From DRPN01 sp964599235 (GTDB lineage Bacteria > Bacteroidota > Bacteroidia > Bacteroidales > VadinHA17), in contig CAZRDX010000046.1 of assembly GCA_964599235.1 (NCBI GenBank), positions 1 through 64,000 on the forward strand: a stretch of 64,000 nucleotides of DNA, read 5' to 3'. Each line of letters starts with the position of its first letter. Within the stretch, counting starts at the first letter, position 1. Below are positions 43,678 to 51,852 of the stretch, one piece after another. The position numbers and the translations under genes are program-made. Below the pieces are notes generated by a model that saw only the letters and a program-made list of their open reading frames with translations, was not told the DNA's origin and did not search any database.

Positions 43678-44259
43678 ATGGCACGTAAGTTACAACCGAT
43701 CAATGCAGGATCCATGGCGGACATCGCCTTCCTTCTGCTGATCTTCTTCCTCGTGACCACCACCATGGATGTGGACACCGGCCTCATGAGGATGCTCCCT
43801 CCCATGCCTGACAAAAACCAGAAGCAGAAGGACGAGAAGATCAAGGAAAGGAACGTGTTCGTCGTCCTGATCAACAAGAACAATGAACTGCTTGTGGAAG
43901 GGAAAAGGATGGACATCCATGAACTGCGTCAGGCAGCCAAGGAGTTCATCGCCAACCCCGAGAACAAGCCTGACCTTCCCGAAAAGGTGTGGAAGGACAT
44001 CCCTTACTTCGGCCATGTGTTCGTGACGAAGAACCCTGTGATCTCACTGCAGAACGACAGGGGTACCTCATACGGTACCTACCTGCAGGTACAGAACGAA
44101 CTGATCGCCGCCAAGGACGAACTGCGAAATGAACTGGCCCAGTCGAAGTTCGGCAAGAAATACGACGAACTCGAAAAAGACCAGCAGGAAGCCATCAAGA
44201 AGTATTACCCCGCAGTGATCTCCGAAGCTGAACCCAAAAACGTTGGAGGAGGAAAGTAA
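43678..44259 (+). CDS. exbD: ExbD/TolR-type protein, first copy
   Basis: 193 residues: short cytoplasmic tail, one transmembrane helix with the ExbD pattern (INAGSMADIAFLLLIFFLVTTT near 8-30, aspartate D14 expected in the proton path), then a periplasmic domain that is longer than usual with a helical insert (ELIAAKDELRNELAQSKFGK). Two bp from the next exbD. Confidence 0.9.
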   Translation: MARKLQPINAGSMADIAFLLLIFFLVTTTMDVDTGLMRMLPPMPDKNQKQKDEKIKERNVFVVLINKNNELLVEGKRMDIHELRQAAKEFIANPENKPDLPEKVWKDIPYFGHVFVTKNPVISLQNDRGTSYGTYLQVQNELIAAKDELRNELAQSKFGKKYDELEKDQQEAIKKYYPAVISEAEPKNVGGGK

Positions 44260-44261
44260 CC

Positions 44262-44741
44262 ATGAAATCAAGATTCCGCCCGAACGAGGAAGAAAGAACG
44301 GTCGGCCAGATCAATACCGCTTCGTTGCCTGACATCATCTTCATGCTCCTCTTCTTCTTCATGGTGACCACCGTCATGAGGGAGGTGGACCTGATGGTGA
44401 TCATCAAGGTGCCCGAAGCTACCGAGGCCAAGAAACTGGAGAAAAAGAGCCTCGTCTCCTACATCTACATCGGGAAACCCCTGGCCCGCTACCAGAAAGC
44501 CTTCGGTACCGAGCCAAGGATCCAGCTCAACGATCAGTTCAAAACGGTGAGAGACATCCAGGACTTCATCGCTCAGGAAAGAGACCAGCTCAACGAAGCC
44601 GACAGGAACAAGCTGACCGTCTCGCTCAAGATCGACGAAAATACCAAAATGGGCATCGTCACCGACGTGAAACAAGCCCTCCGCCGCGCAAATGCACTGA
44701 AGATCAACTACTCATCCGTCAAGGCGGAAAAACTCAAGTGA
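44262..44741 (+). CDS. exbD: ExbD/TolR-type protein, second copy
   Basis: 159 residues with the transmembrane motif INTASLPDIIFMLLFFFMVTTVM near 15-37, including the helix Asp. The periplasmic domain ends TDVKQALRRANALKINYS, as in ExbD. Two different ExbD subunits in one operon point to a heteromeric periplasmic part. Followed by a terminator. Confidence 0.9.
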   Translation: MKSRFRPNEEERTVGQINTASLPDIIFMLLFFFMVTTVMREVDLMVIIKVPEATEAKKLEKKSLVSYIYIGKPLARYQKAFGTEPRIQLNDQFKTVRDIQDFIAQERDQLNEADRNKLTVSLKIDENTKMGIVTDVKQALRRANALKINYSSVKAEKLK

Positions 44742-44765
44742 TCTTTCATAATGACGATCTTACAC

Positions 44766-44798
44766 GAAGGCCTGCAAAATCTGCAGGCCTTCTTTTTT
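44766..44798 (+). terminator. Intrinsic terminator of the exbB operon
   Basis: GAAGGCCTGCA (44766-44776), loop AAATC, TGCAGGCCTTC (44782-44792), then T6. Confidence 0.9.
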
Positions 44799-44821
44799 CC
44801 TTTCTCCTTCTTAATTAAATG

Positions 44822-44850
44822 AAAAAGCCGGCACTTGCGTACCGGCCTTT
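44822..44850 (-). terminator. Intrinsic terminator of tRNA-Arg
   Basis: On the minus strand GCCGG and CCGGC flank a 10-nt loop, with A/T runs on both sides and TTTTT following. Lies immediately after the tRNA 3' end. Confidence 0.78.
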
Positions 44851-44854
44851 TCCG

Positions 44855-44928
44855 TGATCCCGGCGGGACTCGAACCCACAACCTTCAGAACCGGAATCTG
44901 ACATTCTATCCAATTGAACTACGGGACC
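44855..44928 (-). tRNA. tRNA-Arg (CCG anticodon)
   Basis: 74 nt. Acceptor GGTCCCG pairs with CGGGATC (one G-T), the anticodon stem TCAGA/TCTGA holds loop TTCCGGT with CCG in the centre, and the T-arm has GGTTCGAGTCC. Discriminator A; CCA not encoded. Reads CGG codons. Confidence 0.96.
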
Positions 44929-45045
44929 ATTCCACTCCCGGCCTAAGCAAATCCCGTACCAAACGGTGCCGGCCGAAAGCAGGTGCAAATTTAAAAAATA
45001 TTGATGAACTTTTCCTATTTTCGCACCTTGAAAATTCGCATCGCC

Positions 45046-48000
45046 ATGGAGTACAATTTCAGAGAGGTCGAGAAAAAATGGATCGAATGGTGGGAAAAGA
45101 ACAAGACGTTCAAGACCGTTGAGGATCCCTCCAAGCCCAAGTACTATGTTCTCGACATGTTCCCCTATCCTTCGGGCGCCGGGCTCCATGTCGGTCATCC
45201 GTTGGGTTACTTCGCCTCCGACATCTACGCCCGTTACATGCGTCTGAAGGGTTACAACGTACTCCATCCCATGGGCTTTGATGCTTTCGGTCTGCCTGCC
45301 GAACAGTATGCCATCCAGACCGGCACCCACCCGGCCGTCACCACCTGGAAGAACATCCGGAAATACAGGGAACAGCTGGGCAAGCTGGGTTTCTCGTTCG
45401 ACTGGGACCGCGAGGTGATCACCGCCGACCCCAAATACTACAAGTGGACCCAGTGGACCTTCCTGCAGCTCTTCAAGCACTGGTACAACAACAAAACCCA
45501 AAAAGCCGAACCTATCGATGAATTGGTCCGTATCTTCGAACGGGAAGGCAATGCCGGCGTCGATGCCGCCTGTTCCGAAGTACGCACCTTCACCTCCGAG
45601 GAATGGAAAGCATTCTCGGAAAAAGAACAGCAGGAGATCCTCATGAACTACCGTCTGGCCTACCTCTCGGAGACATGGGTCAACTGGTGTCCGGCCCTGG
45701 GCACCGTGCTGGCCAACGACGAGGTCAAGGACGGTTTCTCCGAACGGGGCGGACACCCCGTGGAAAGAAAAAAGATGCGGCAGTGGTTCCTCCGCATCAC
45801 CGCCTACGCCCAGCGTCTGCTCGACGGACTGGAGACCATCGACTGGAGCGAATCGATCAAAGAGGTACAACGTAACTGGATCGGCCGTTCCGAAGGTGCC
45901 GTGGTCTTTTTCGACGTCGTAGGACACAACGAGAAACTGGAAGTCTTCACCACCCGCCCCGACACCCTCTTCGGCGCCACTTTCATGGTACTGGCTCCCG
46001 AGCATCCCCTGGTCAGACAGATCACCACCCCCGACCGTGCCGCCGAGGTGGAAGAATATGTCACCAAGGCGATCAACCGTTCGGAACGCGACCGCATCGC
46101 CGACGTCAAGAAAGTTTCCGGGGTCTTCACCGGGGCTTACGCCATCAACCCCGTCAACAATGAACGTATTCCCGTTTGGGTGGCAGAATATGTCCTGGCA
46201 GGCTACGGCACTGGGGCCATCATGGCCGTGCCGGCACACGACAGCCGTGACTTTGCTTTTGCACGTCACTTCAATCTGCCCATTATCCAGGTGGTCACCC
46301 GCGAGAAAGACCGGGAGGAAGATCCTGCCACCTGGGAGGAATCGTACGACTCACGCGAAGGATACCTGATCAATTCAGGTCTTCTCAACGGGATGACGGT
46401 GAAGGAGGCCATCCCGGCCATCATCGCCCACCTGGAGAAGACAGGCAGGGGTTACGGCAAGGTCAACTACCGGCTGCGTGACGCCATCTTCAGCCGGCAG
46501 CGATACTGGGGCGAACCTTTTCCCATCTACTACAAGGACGGGATCCCCTATCCTCTCGATGAGGACCAGCTGCCGCTGGAGCTGCCCGAGGTCGACAAGT
46601 ACCTCCCCACGGAGAAGGGCGAACCGCCGCTGGCCCGCGCCAAGAACTGGACCTCACCCGAGGGCTACCCCCTCGAGACCAACACCATGCCCGGCTTCGC
46701 CGGATCCAGCGGATATTACCTGCGCTATATGGATCCCCATAACGACAAGGAATATTTCTCCAGGGAAGCCGTCAGCTACTGGCAGAACGTCGACCTTTAC
46801 GTGGGAGGCGATGAACATGCCACCGGACATCTTATCTACTCCCGTTTCTGGAACAAATTCCTTTATGACATCGGTCTGTCAGTTACGGAAGAACCCTTCA
46901 AGAAACTGATCAATCAGGGCAAGATCCTCGGCCGGTCCAACTTCGTGTACCGGGTCAACCTCGAGAAATACGCCGAATACCTTCTCTGGCAGCGCATGGT
47001 GCAGAACGGTCAGGCACAGTACGTGATACGCAACTACCGCGACGGGCACAGGAAATTCGACTTCTACCATACCCAGGCCAACCTCATCGTCGAGATCAAG
47101 AGCCAGGAAAAGCTGGAGAAACTGGAAGACTACTACAAAGACTACATCAGGCACACCGGCAAGAAACTGCTTCTTCTGCCCATCCACGACATCATCTACA
47201 TGACGGATGAGATCATCCGGGAGATCCAGGAGGCGATCGAGGCCGCTCCCAATGAAGGGGTGATCTTCGATAAACACAAGGTGCGGGAACTCAAGCCGCT
47301 CTTCGTCTCGAAGAACATCCCCGACAGAGAACAGTGGTCCACCCCCCTGCACGTGGACATCAACATCGTCCATAACGACGAGCTCGACATCGAGGCTTTC
47401 CGGCGCTGGCGTCCCGAGTTCCGCGATGCCGAGTTCATCCTCGAGGATGGCAAGTACATCTGCGGTTGGGAGATCGAAAAAATGTCGAAATCCAAGCACA
47501 ACGTACAGACTCCCGATGAGCTGGTGGAAAAGTATGGCGCCGACGTTCTGAGGATGTACGAGATGTTCCTCGGCCCCATCGAACAGTCCAAACCGTGGGA
47601 TATCAACGGCATCGAGGGGATCTCACGTTTCACGAAGAAATTCTGGCGTCTTTTCCACGACGGCGAGGGACGCGTGATCGTCACCGACGAAGAACCCACC
47701 ACCGAAGAACTCAAGGTGCTTCACCGTACCATCAAGAAAGTACGGGAAGACTACGAACGTTTCGCCTTTCACACGGCGGTCAGCACCTTCATGATCTGCA
47801 CGAACGATCTCTCGGCCATGAAATGTCACAAGCGCAGCATCCTGGAGCCGCTGGTCATCCTCATCTCCCCCTTGGCCCCGCTGATGGCCGAGGAGCTGTG
47901 GGTACACCTGGGCCACCAGCCCAGCATCTCTTATGCCACCCTGCCGGAGTACGATGAGAAATATCTCCAGGAAGAGACGTTCGAATATCCCGTCTCCTTC

Positions 48001-48165
48001 AACGGCAAGATGCGTTTCAAGCTACCCCTGCCTGTTGATATCACGAAAGAAGAAGCCGAGAAGGCTGTCCTGGAGGCTCCTCAGGCTCGGAAATGGATCG
48101 AAGGGAAACAGGTGAAGAAGGTGATCTTTGTCCCCAGGCGCATCATCAACGTCGTGGTCAGCTGA
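45046..48165 (+). CDS. leuS: Leucyl-tRNA synthetase with an inserted PD-(D/E)XK-like (DUF559-type) domain
   Basis: Class I synthetase, 1039 residues from the ATG at 45046. HIGH motif is HVGH (48-51), the editing domain has TTRPDTLFGATF, and KMSKS is at 812-816. E. coli LeuRS is 860 and Bacteroides forms about 940 residues from memory. The excess lies between FVYRV and FVSKNIPDREQW (about 638-750). There LLWQRMVQNG, RKFDFYHTQANLIVEIK and TGKKLLLLPIHDIIYMTDEII follow the DUF559/Vsr-like nuclease pattern, with D672, E683 and K685 forming D-x10-E-x-K. The place corresponds to the leucine-specific domain before KMSKS. The catalytic synthetase parts look intact. A near -7 box TATTTTCG lies at 45016-45023. 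Confidence 0.95.
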   Translation: MEYNFREVEKKWIEWWEKNKTFKTVEDPSKPKYYVLDMFPYPSGAGLHVGHPLGYFASDIYARYMRLKGYNVLHPMGFDAFGLPAEQYAIQTGTHPAVTTWKNIRKYREQLGKLGFSFDWDREVITADPKYYKWTQWTFLQLFKHWYNNKTQKAEPIDELVRIFEREGNAGVDAACSEVRTFTSEEWKAFSEKEQQEILMNYRLAYLSETWVNWCPALGTVLANDEVKDGFSERGGHPVERKKMRQWFLRITAYAQRLLDGLETIDWSESIKEVQRNWIGRSEGAVVFFDVVGHNEKLEVFTTRPDTLFGATFMVLAPEHPLVRQITTPDRAAEVEEYVTKAINRSERDRIADVKKVSGVFTGAYAINPVNNERIPVWVAEYVLAGYGTGAIMAVPAHDSRDFAFARHFNLPIIQVVTREKDREEDPATWEESYDSREGYLINSGLLNGMTVKEAIPAIIAHLEKTGRGYGKVNYRLRDAIFSRQRYWGEPFPIYYKDGIPYPLDEDQLPLELPEVDKYLPTEKGEPPLARAKNWTSPEGYPLETNTMPGFAGSSGYYLRYMDPHNDKEYFSREAVSYWQNVDLYVGGDEHATGHLIYSRFWNKFLYDIGLSVTEEPFKKLINQGKILGRSNFVYRVNLEKYAEYLLWQRMVQNGQAQYVIRNYRDGHRKFDFYHTQANLIVEIKSQEKLEKLEDYYKDYIRHTGKKLLLLPIHDIIYMTDEIIREIQEAIEAAPNEGVIFDKHKVRELKPLFVSKNIPDREQWSTPLHVDINIVHNDELDIEAFRRWRPEFRDAEFILEDGKYICGWEIEKMSKSKHNVQTPDELVEKYGADVLRMYEMFLGPIEQSKPWDINGIEGISRFTKKFWRLFHDGEGRVIVTDEEPTTEELKVLHRTIKKVREDYERFAFHTAVSTFMICTNDLSAMKCHKRSILEPLVILISPLAPLMAEELWVHLGHQPSISYATLPEYDEKYLQEETFEYPVSFNGKMRFKLPLPVDITKEEAEKAVLEAPQARKWIEGKQVKKVIFVPRRIINVVVS

Positions 48166-48760
48166 GCCTATCCTGTTCTTCTCTGTCAAGACTGTCGATC
48201 AGCTCTTCCACCACACGGGGATAATGTTCGTATTCCAGGGCATGGACCCGTTCCTGGAGCGCCTCGGGCGTATCTCCGGGCAGTACAGGACACCTTGCCT
48301 GGAAAAGGATGTCGCCCTTGTCATATTCCTCATTGACCTGATGGATGGTGATGCCGCTCTCTTTCTCACCGTTGCCGATCACGGCGCGATGCACATGGAG
48401 CCCGTACATCCCTTTACCTCCGTACCTGGGCAGCAAGGCCGGATGGATGTTGACGATCCTGCCGCGGTAGGCACGGATGATCGCTTCCGGCACCAGCCAA
48501 AGGAAACCGGCCAGGACCACCACATCTATATCATGTTCGCGAAGGATCTGCAGTACCCTGCCCGACCGCAACTCATTACGGTCGAACACCACCGAAGGAA
48601 CCCCCAGCCTCCGGGCCCGCTCCAGCACAAAAGCCCTCGGATTGTTGGTCAGGATCAGAACCACTCTCTTTTCGACCGTTTTGTTAAAATGTTCGACCAT
48701 CCTTTCGGCATTCGAGCCGGAACCTGAGGCGAACACCGCGATCTTCCATTTTTTTCTCAT
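48158..48760 (-). CDS. purN: Phosphoribosylglycinamide formyltransferase
   Basis: Uses 10-formyl-THF to formylate GAR in purine synthesis. 200 residues with the GAR site FASGSGSNAERMVEHF (10-25), LAGFLWLVPEAII near 81 and the catalytic region NIHPALLPRYGGKGMYGLHVHRAV, in parts near 100-124. Convergent with leuS, overlapping its 3' end by 8 bp. Confidence 0.95.
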   Translation of the reverse strand: MRKKWKIAVFASGSGSNAERMVEHFNKTVEKRVVLILTNNPRAFVLERARRLGVPSVVFDRNELRSGRVLQILREHDIDVVVLAGFLWLVPEAIIRAYRGRIVNIHPALLPRYGGKGMYGLHVHRAVIGNGEKESGITIHQVNEEYDKGDILFQARCPVLPGDTPEALQERVHALEYEHYPRVVEELIDSLDREEQDRLS

Positions 48761-48849
48761 TTTTTGGGGTTTAGAGGATCCTTCTCATCCCAAATATCGG
48801 AAGTTTTTCGCAGCCGTTGCTGCCGGCAACGTAAAAAAATTCAGTTTTG

Positions 48850-48881
48850 TTTGAAAAATTTTGTCGAAATACATTTCTTTG
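48850..48881 (+). promoter_or_regulatory. Candidate acpP promoter (TTTG-N20-TTTCTTTG)
   Basis: TTTG at 48850-48853 and TTTCTTTG at 48874-48881 with 20 nt between; the -7 box differs from TAnnTTTG only at the A. The leader contains TAACCAAAA at 48901-48909. Confidence 0.5.
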
Positions 48882-48919
48882 CAGCGCTAACCTTTAATAC
48901 TAACCAAAATTTTAAGACC

Positions 48920-49156
48920 ATGTCCGACATTGCATCAAGGGTAAAAGCGATCATCGCCGACAAGTTGAACGTCGACGAGAGTGAAGTGACTCCCGAAGCC
49001 AGCTTCACCAACGACCTGGGTGCTGACTCCCTCGACACTGTGGAGCTCATCATGGAATTCGAGAAAGAGTTCAACATCGGTATTCCGGATGACCAGGCTG
49101 AGAACATCTCCACCGTCGGGGAAGCTATCAAGTACATTGAAGAGAACGTAAAGTAG
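48920..49156 (+). CDS. acpP: Acyl carrier protein
   Basis: 78 residues, acidic, from the ATG at 48920 (MSDIASRVKAIIADKLNVDE). The phosphopantetheine site is Ser37 in GADSLDTVEL. Shuttles acyl groups for fatty-acid synthesis, probably also donor for GlsA/GlsB. Seven bp before fabF. The longer open frame upstream (from 48764) is not coding-like. Confidence 0.97.
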   Translation: MSDIASRVKAIIADKLNVDESEVTPEASFTNDLGADSLDTVELIMEFEKEFNIGIPDDQAENISTVGEAIKYIEENVK

Positions 49157-49163
49157 TCGTCCA

Positions 49164-50417
49164 ATGGATTTGAAACGTGTAGTCGTCACCGGGTTAGGAG
49201 CACTAACCCCGATAGGGAACAATGTACCCGATTTCTGGGATGCATTGGCCCGGGGTGTTAGTGGCTCCGACCTGATTACACGTTTCGATACCACCAAGTT
49301 CAAGACCCGCTTCGCATGTGAGATCAAGGGATACGATCCCAACGAATATTTCGACCGCAAGGAACAGAGGAAACTTGATCTCTATGCCCAATATGCGTTG
49401 GTCTCATCCGAAGAAGCCATTGTCGACTCGGGTCTGGATCTGGAAAAAGTCGATCATAACCGGGTGGGTGTGATCTTCGGCTCGGGTATTGGAGGTCTGC
49501 AAACCTTCCTGGAAGAGATCAGGGCTTTTGCTTTGGGCGACGGGACACCCCGTTTCAGCCCCTTTTTCATCCCGAAGATGATCTCCGATATCGCAGCGGG
49601 CCACATCTCCATCCGTTACGGTTTCAGGGGGCCCAATTTTGGTACCGTGTCGGCCTGTTCCACGGCTGCCAACGCCATCATTGATGCCTTCAACTACATC
49701 CGTCTGGGCAAGGCCGATCTTTTCATCACAGGAGGATCCGAAGCCCCCATCAACGAAGTAGGGATTGGGGGATTCAACTCGATGATGGCCCTCAGCACCA
49801 ACAACGAAAACTACCGGACCGCCTCACGGCCTTTTGACAAGACACGCGACGGTTTTGTCATTGCCGAAGGTTCCGGCACCCTCATCCTCGAGGAGCTGGA
49901 ACATGCCAAGGCCCGTGGGGCCAGGATCTATGCGGAGCTGGCAGGAGCCGGTCTCTCGGCCGACGCTTATCATCTCACAGCACCCCACCCCGAAGGGCTC
50001 GGCGCAGCACTCGTGATGGAGGCCGCTCTTGAAGATGCCGGCATGACCCCCGACGAGATCGACTACATCAACGTCCACGGAACAGCCACCCCCCGTGGAG
50101 ATATCGCCGAAGCCAATGCCATCATCAAGCTCTTCAAAGATCAGGCCTACCGCATGAACATCAGCTCCACCAAATCGATGACCGGCCATCTGCTGGGCGC
50201 CGCCGGAGCCGTCGAGGCCATCGCTTCCATCATGGCGATACAGAAAGGCATCATACCGCCTACCATCAACCATTTTGAGGATGATCCCGAGATCGACCCC
50301 AACCTCGATCTCACTTTCAACAAGGCCGTCCGCAAGGAAGTAAGAGCCGCCCTCAGCAACACTTTCGGTTTCGGCGGACACAACGCTTCCATCATCTTCA
50401 AGAAATACGAAGACTGA
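49164..50417 (+). CDS. fabF: 3-oxoacyl-ACP synthase II
   Basis: Condenses malonyl-ACP with acyl-ACP. 417 residues with the Cys-His-His triad: C165 in VSACSTAANA, H305 in VHGTATPRGD and H342 in SMTGHLLGAAGAVEA. Order acpP-fabF-rnc is common in Bacteroidota. Confidence 0.97.
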   Translation: MDLKRVVVTGLGALTPIGNNVPDFWDALARGVSGSDLITRFDTTKFKTRFACEIKGYDPNEYFDRKEQRKLDLYAQYALVSSEEAIVDSGLDLEKVDHNRVGVIFGSGIGGLQTFLEEIRAFALGDGTPRFSPFFIPKMISDIAAGHISIRYGFRGPNFGTVSACSTAANAIIDAFNYIRLGKADLFITGGSEAPINEVGIGGFNSMMALSTNNENYRTASRPFDKTRDGFVIAEGSGTLILEELEHAKARGARIYAELAGAGLSADAYHLTAPHPEGLGAALVMEAALEDAGMTPDEIDYINVHGTATPRGDIAEANAIIKLFKDQAYRMNISSTKSMTGHLLGAAGAVEAIASIMAIQKGIIPPTINHFEDDPEIDPNLDLTFNKAVRKEVRAALSNTFGFGGHNASIIFKKYED

Positions 50418-50422
50418 TCATC

Positions 50423-51148
50423 GTGTTTCGCTTCCCGAAAAAGAAACAACCCCTTCTGCTTGGGCAGAAGGGGTTTTATTCTTTCCTGCGTGAGCTGCTC
50501 CCTTTTCCCCCCCGTGATCTGCGACTGTACGAGACCGCTTTCATCACCCGCTCAGGCACCATCACCCTCGAAGGTATCCCCCTCAACAACGAACGGCTCG
50601 AGTTCCTTGGCGACTCGGTGATCAGCACCATCGTGGCCGAACATCTTTACCTCCTTTTCCCCGACAAGGACGAAGGCACGCTCACCAAACTGCGCTCCCG
50701 CCTGGTCAACCGTCGTCGCCTCAACGAGATCGCTCTCTCCCTTGGCCTCGACCGGTACGTTCGCTACCATCACCAGTCGAACAACCAGCAACGCCACATC
50801 TACGGCGACGTCTTCGAAGCTTTCATCGGCGCTCTTTTCCTCGACCAGGGATACGCCCGCACACGTAAATATTTCAGGAAAGTGTTGTTCGAAAAATACG
50901 TATCTTTCCAACGGCTTCTGGAGGAAGATACCGATTTCAAGAGCCTGATGATCGAATGGGCACAGAGGAACCGGACCCAGCTCTCCTATGTGACCCGTAC
51001 ACATACCGGCGAAGAGGGCATCCGCACCTTCCATACCCTTCTGCAGAACGGCAACGACCTCCTCGGAACAGGTTCAGGTCATTCCAAGAAAGAGGCCGAA
51101 CAAAACGCATCCCGCGACGCATATAACCGTTTGCAACAGGATACCTGA
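50423..51148 (+). CDS. rnc: Ribonuclease III
   Basis: Double-strand RNA endonuclease. 241 residues: RNase III signature NNERLEFLGDSV near 54-65, second acidic cluster GDVFEAFIGALFLDQ near 127-141, and a C-terminal dsRBD (TRTHTGEEGIRTFHTLLQNG, SKKEAEQNASRDAY). The start is a GTG 5 bp after fabF; no in-frame ATG exists before the conserved GFYSFLRELLPFPPRDLRLYE. A terminator-like hairpin lies inside codons 9-18. Confidence 0.92.
   Translation: MFRFPKKKQPLLLGQKGFYSFLRELLPFPPRDLRLYETAFITRSGTITLEGIPLNNERLEFLGDSVISTIVAEHLYLLFPDKDEGTLTKLRSRLVNRRRLNEIALSLGLDRYVRYHHQSNNQQRHIYGDVFEAFIGALFLDQGYARTRKYFRKVLFEKYVSFQRLLEEDTDFKSLMIEWAQRNRTQLSYVTRTHTGEEGIRTFHTLLQNGNDLLGTGSGHSKKEAEQNASRDAYNRLQQDT
50448..50480 (+). 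terminator. Terminator-like hairpin inside the 5' end of rnc
   Basis: AACCCCTTCTGC (50448-50459), loop TTGG, GCAGAAGGGGTT (50464-50475), then TTATTCTTT. A 12-bp perfect stem located 31 bp after the fabF stop and within rnc. Could terminate fabF readthrough, attenuate rnc, or be an RNase III target for autoregulation. Confidence 0.6.
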
Positions 51149-51157
51149 AAAAAGGAT

Positions 51158-51583
51158 ATGGCCGCCAAAAAGAAATACGGAATCCGCCTTGACGCTCCTC
51201 CGGACCATGCCGTTCTGGCCATCGCCTCCCATGAAAAGATCTATCGGCTTGCCTGGCGTCTCAACCAGACCTTCGGAGCAGCCCTTACGGCAACCGACCC
51301 CTATACGGTGAAAAGAAAGGATGAAGAACTCTCTTTCCCCCTCTTTCGCTGGTACGATGAACTGAAAATGGTCACCTGGCACCTGATGGCCAACCGGTCG
51401 GCCGAAGGCTATTTTCTCCCGTCACTGCGTAATGTCGATTTTTTCCTGCTCCTCGCACCCGCTCCCGAGGACGCTTCCGTCCATGAGATCATCACCTCCC
51501 TCCGGCAAATCGACCTCGTGATCACCGCCTTCTCCATCGACCTCTCTCAATACCGTTCCCTCAGAGATCTTGTTCTCGAATGA
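51158..51583 (+). CDS. IPExxxVDY-family protein
   Basis: 141 residues of a Bacteroidota-specific family of unknown function, found next to rnc. The defining motif appears in degenerate form as LPSLRNVDFFLLL near 86-98. KIYRLAWRLNQTFG near 26-39 is a further conserved part. No signal peptide or membrane helix. Nine bp after rnc, so in the fabF operon. Confidence 0.78.
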   Translation: MAAKKKYGIRLDAPPDHAVLAIASHEKIYRLAWRLNQTFGAALTATDPYTVKRKDEELSFPLFRWYDELKMVTWHLMANRSAEGYFLPSLRNVDFFLLLAPAPEDASVHEIITSLRQIDLVITAFSIDLSQYRSLRDLVLE

Positions 51584-51585
51584 GC

Positions 51586-51682
51586 AAAAAAAGAAAAGCA
51601 GATGCGCTGCATCTGCTTTTCCCCGTATTAACCCTTTTATTAACCTAAACCAAAAAACCTACTGCTTTTGTCTTATGGCTTG
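51586..51682 (-). ncRNA. Candidate sigma-54-transcribed small RNA, copy A
   Basis: Predicted start near 51682, 12 nt after the -12 GC of a full sigma-54 promoter. The RNA would hold a 12-nt leader, the invariant 49-nt element (51622-51670) and a 12-bp terminator stem (AAAAGCAGATGC/GCATCTGCTTTT, loop AGC as read on the minus strand; arms at 51594-51605 and 51609-51620). A run of seven U at 51592-51586 ends it. About 97 nt, no ORF. Convergent to the IPExxxVDY gene, whose stop is at 51583. The same hairpin may also terminate that operon. Predicted only. Confidence 0.6.
51622..51670. repeat. Direct repeat copy A (49 bp)
   Basis: Identical to 51888-51936, same orientation, 266 bp apart. Starts CCCGTATTAACCC and ends CCTACTGCTTTTG on the plus strand. 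Both copies abut a hairpin on the left side. Confidence 0.97.
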
Positions 51683-51692
51683 CTTACGAAGG

Positions 51693-51708
51693 TGCAAGTA
51701 CCGTGCCA
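51693..51708 (-). promoter_or_regulatory. Sigma-54 promoter, full consensus (TGGCACG-N4-TTGCA)
   Basis: Minus strand TGGCACGGTACTTGCA, preceded by TT. GG and GC are separated by exactly 10 nt, as required for -24/-12. It points to the copy A element. The window encodes a sigma-54 activator at 62377-63603. Confidence 0.75.
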
Positions 51709-51852
51709 AAATCCATTCCCAAAACAAAAAGGAATGCACTTTTTTACTTTTTAACTTCGTTTATGCTGTATTCCAACACTTTACAATACCCGTCTTTTTT
51801 CTCTCCTCTGCGGATCCCCGGACGATCCCGTCCCTGATACGATCCTGGTCAT

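Noticed and set aside
44831..44840. GGCACTTGC resembling sigma-54 elements
   Set aside because: It is the loop side of the tRNA-Arg terminator; GG and GC are not 10 nt apart.
44815..46269. 484-codon minus-strand frame across tRNA-Arg and leuS
   Set aside because: Overlaps a tRNA and the HVGH-bearing part of leuS; no recognisable protein motifs.
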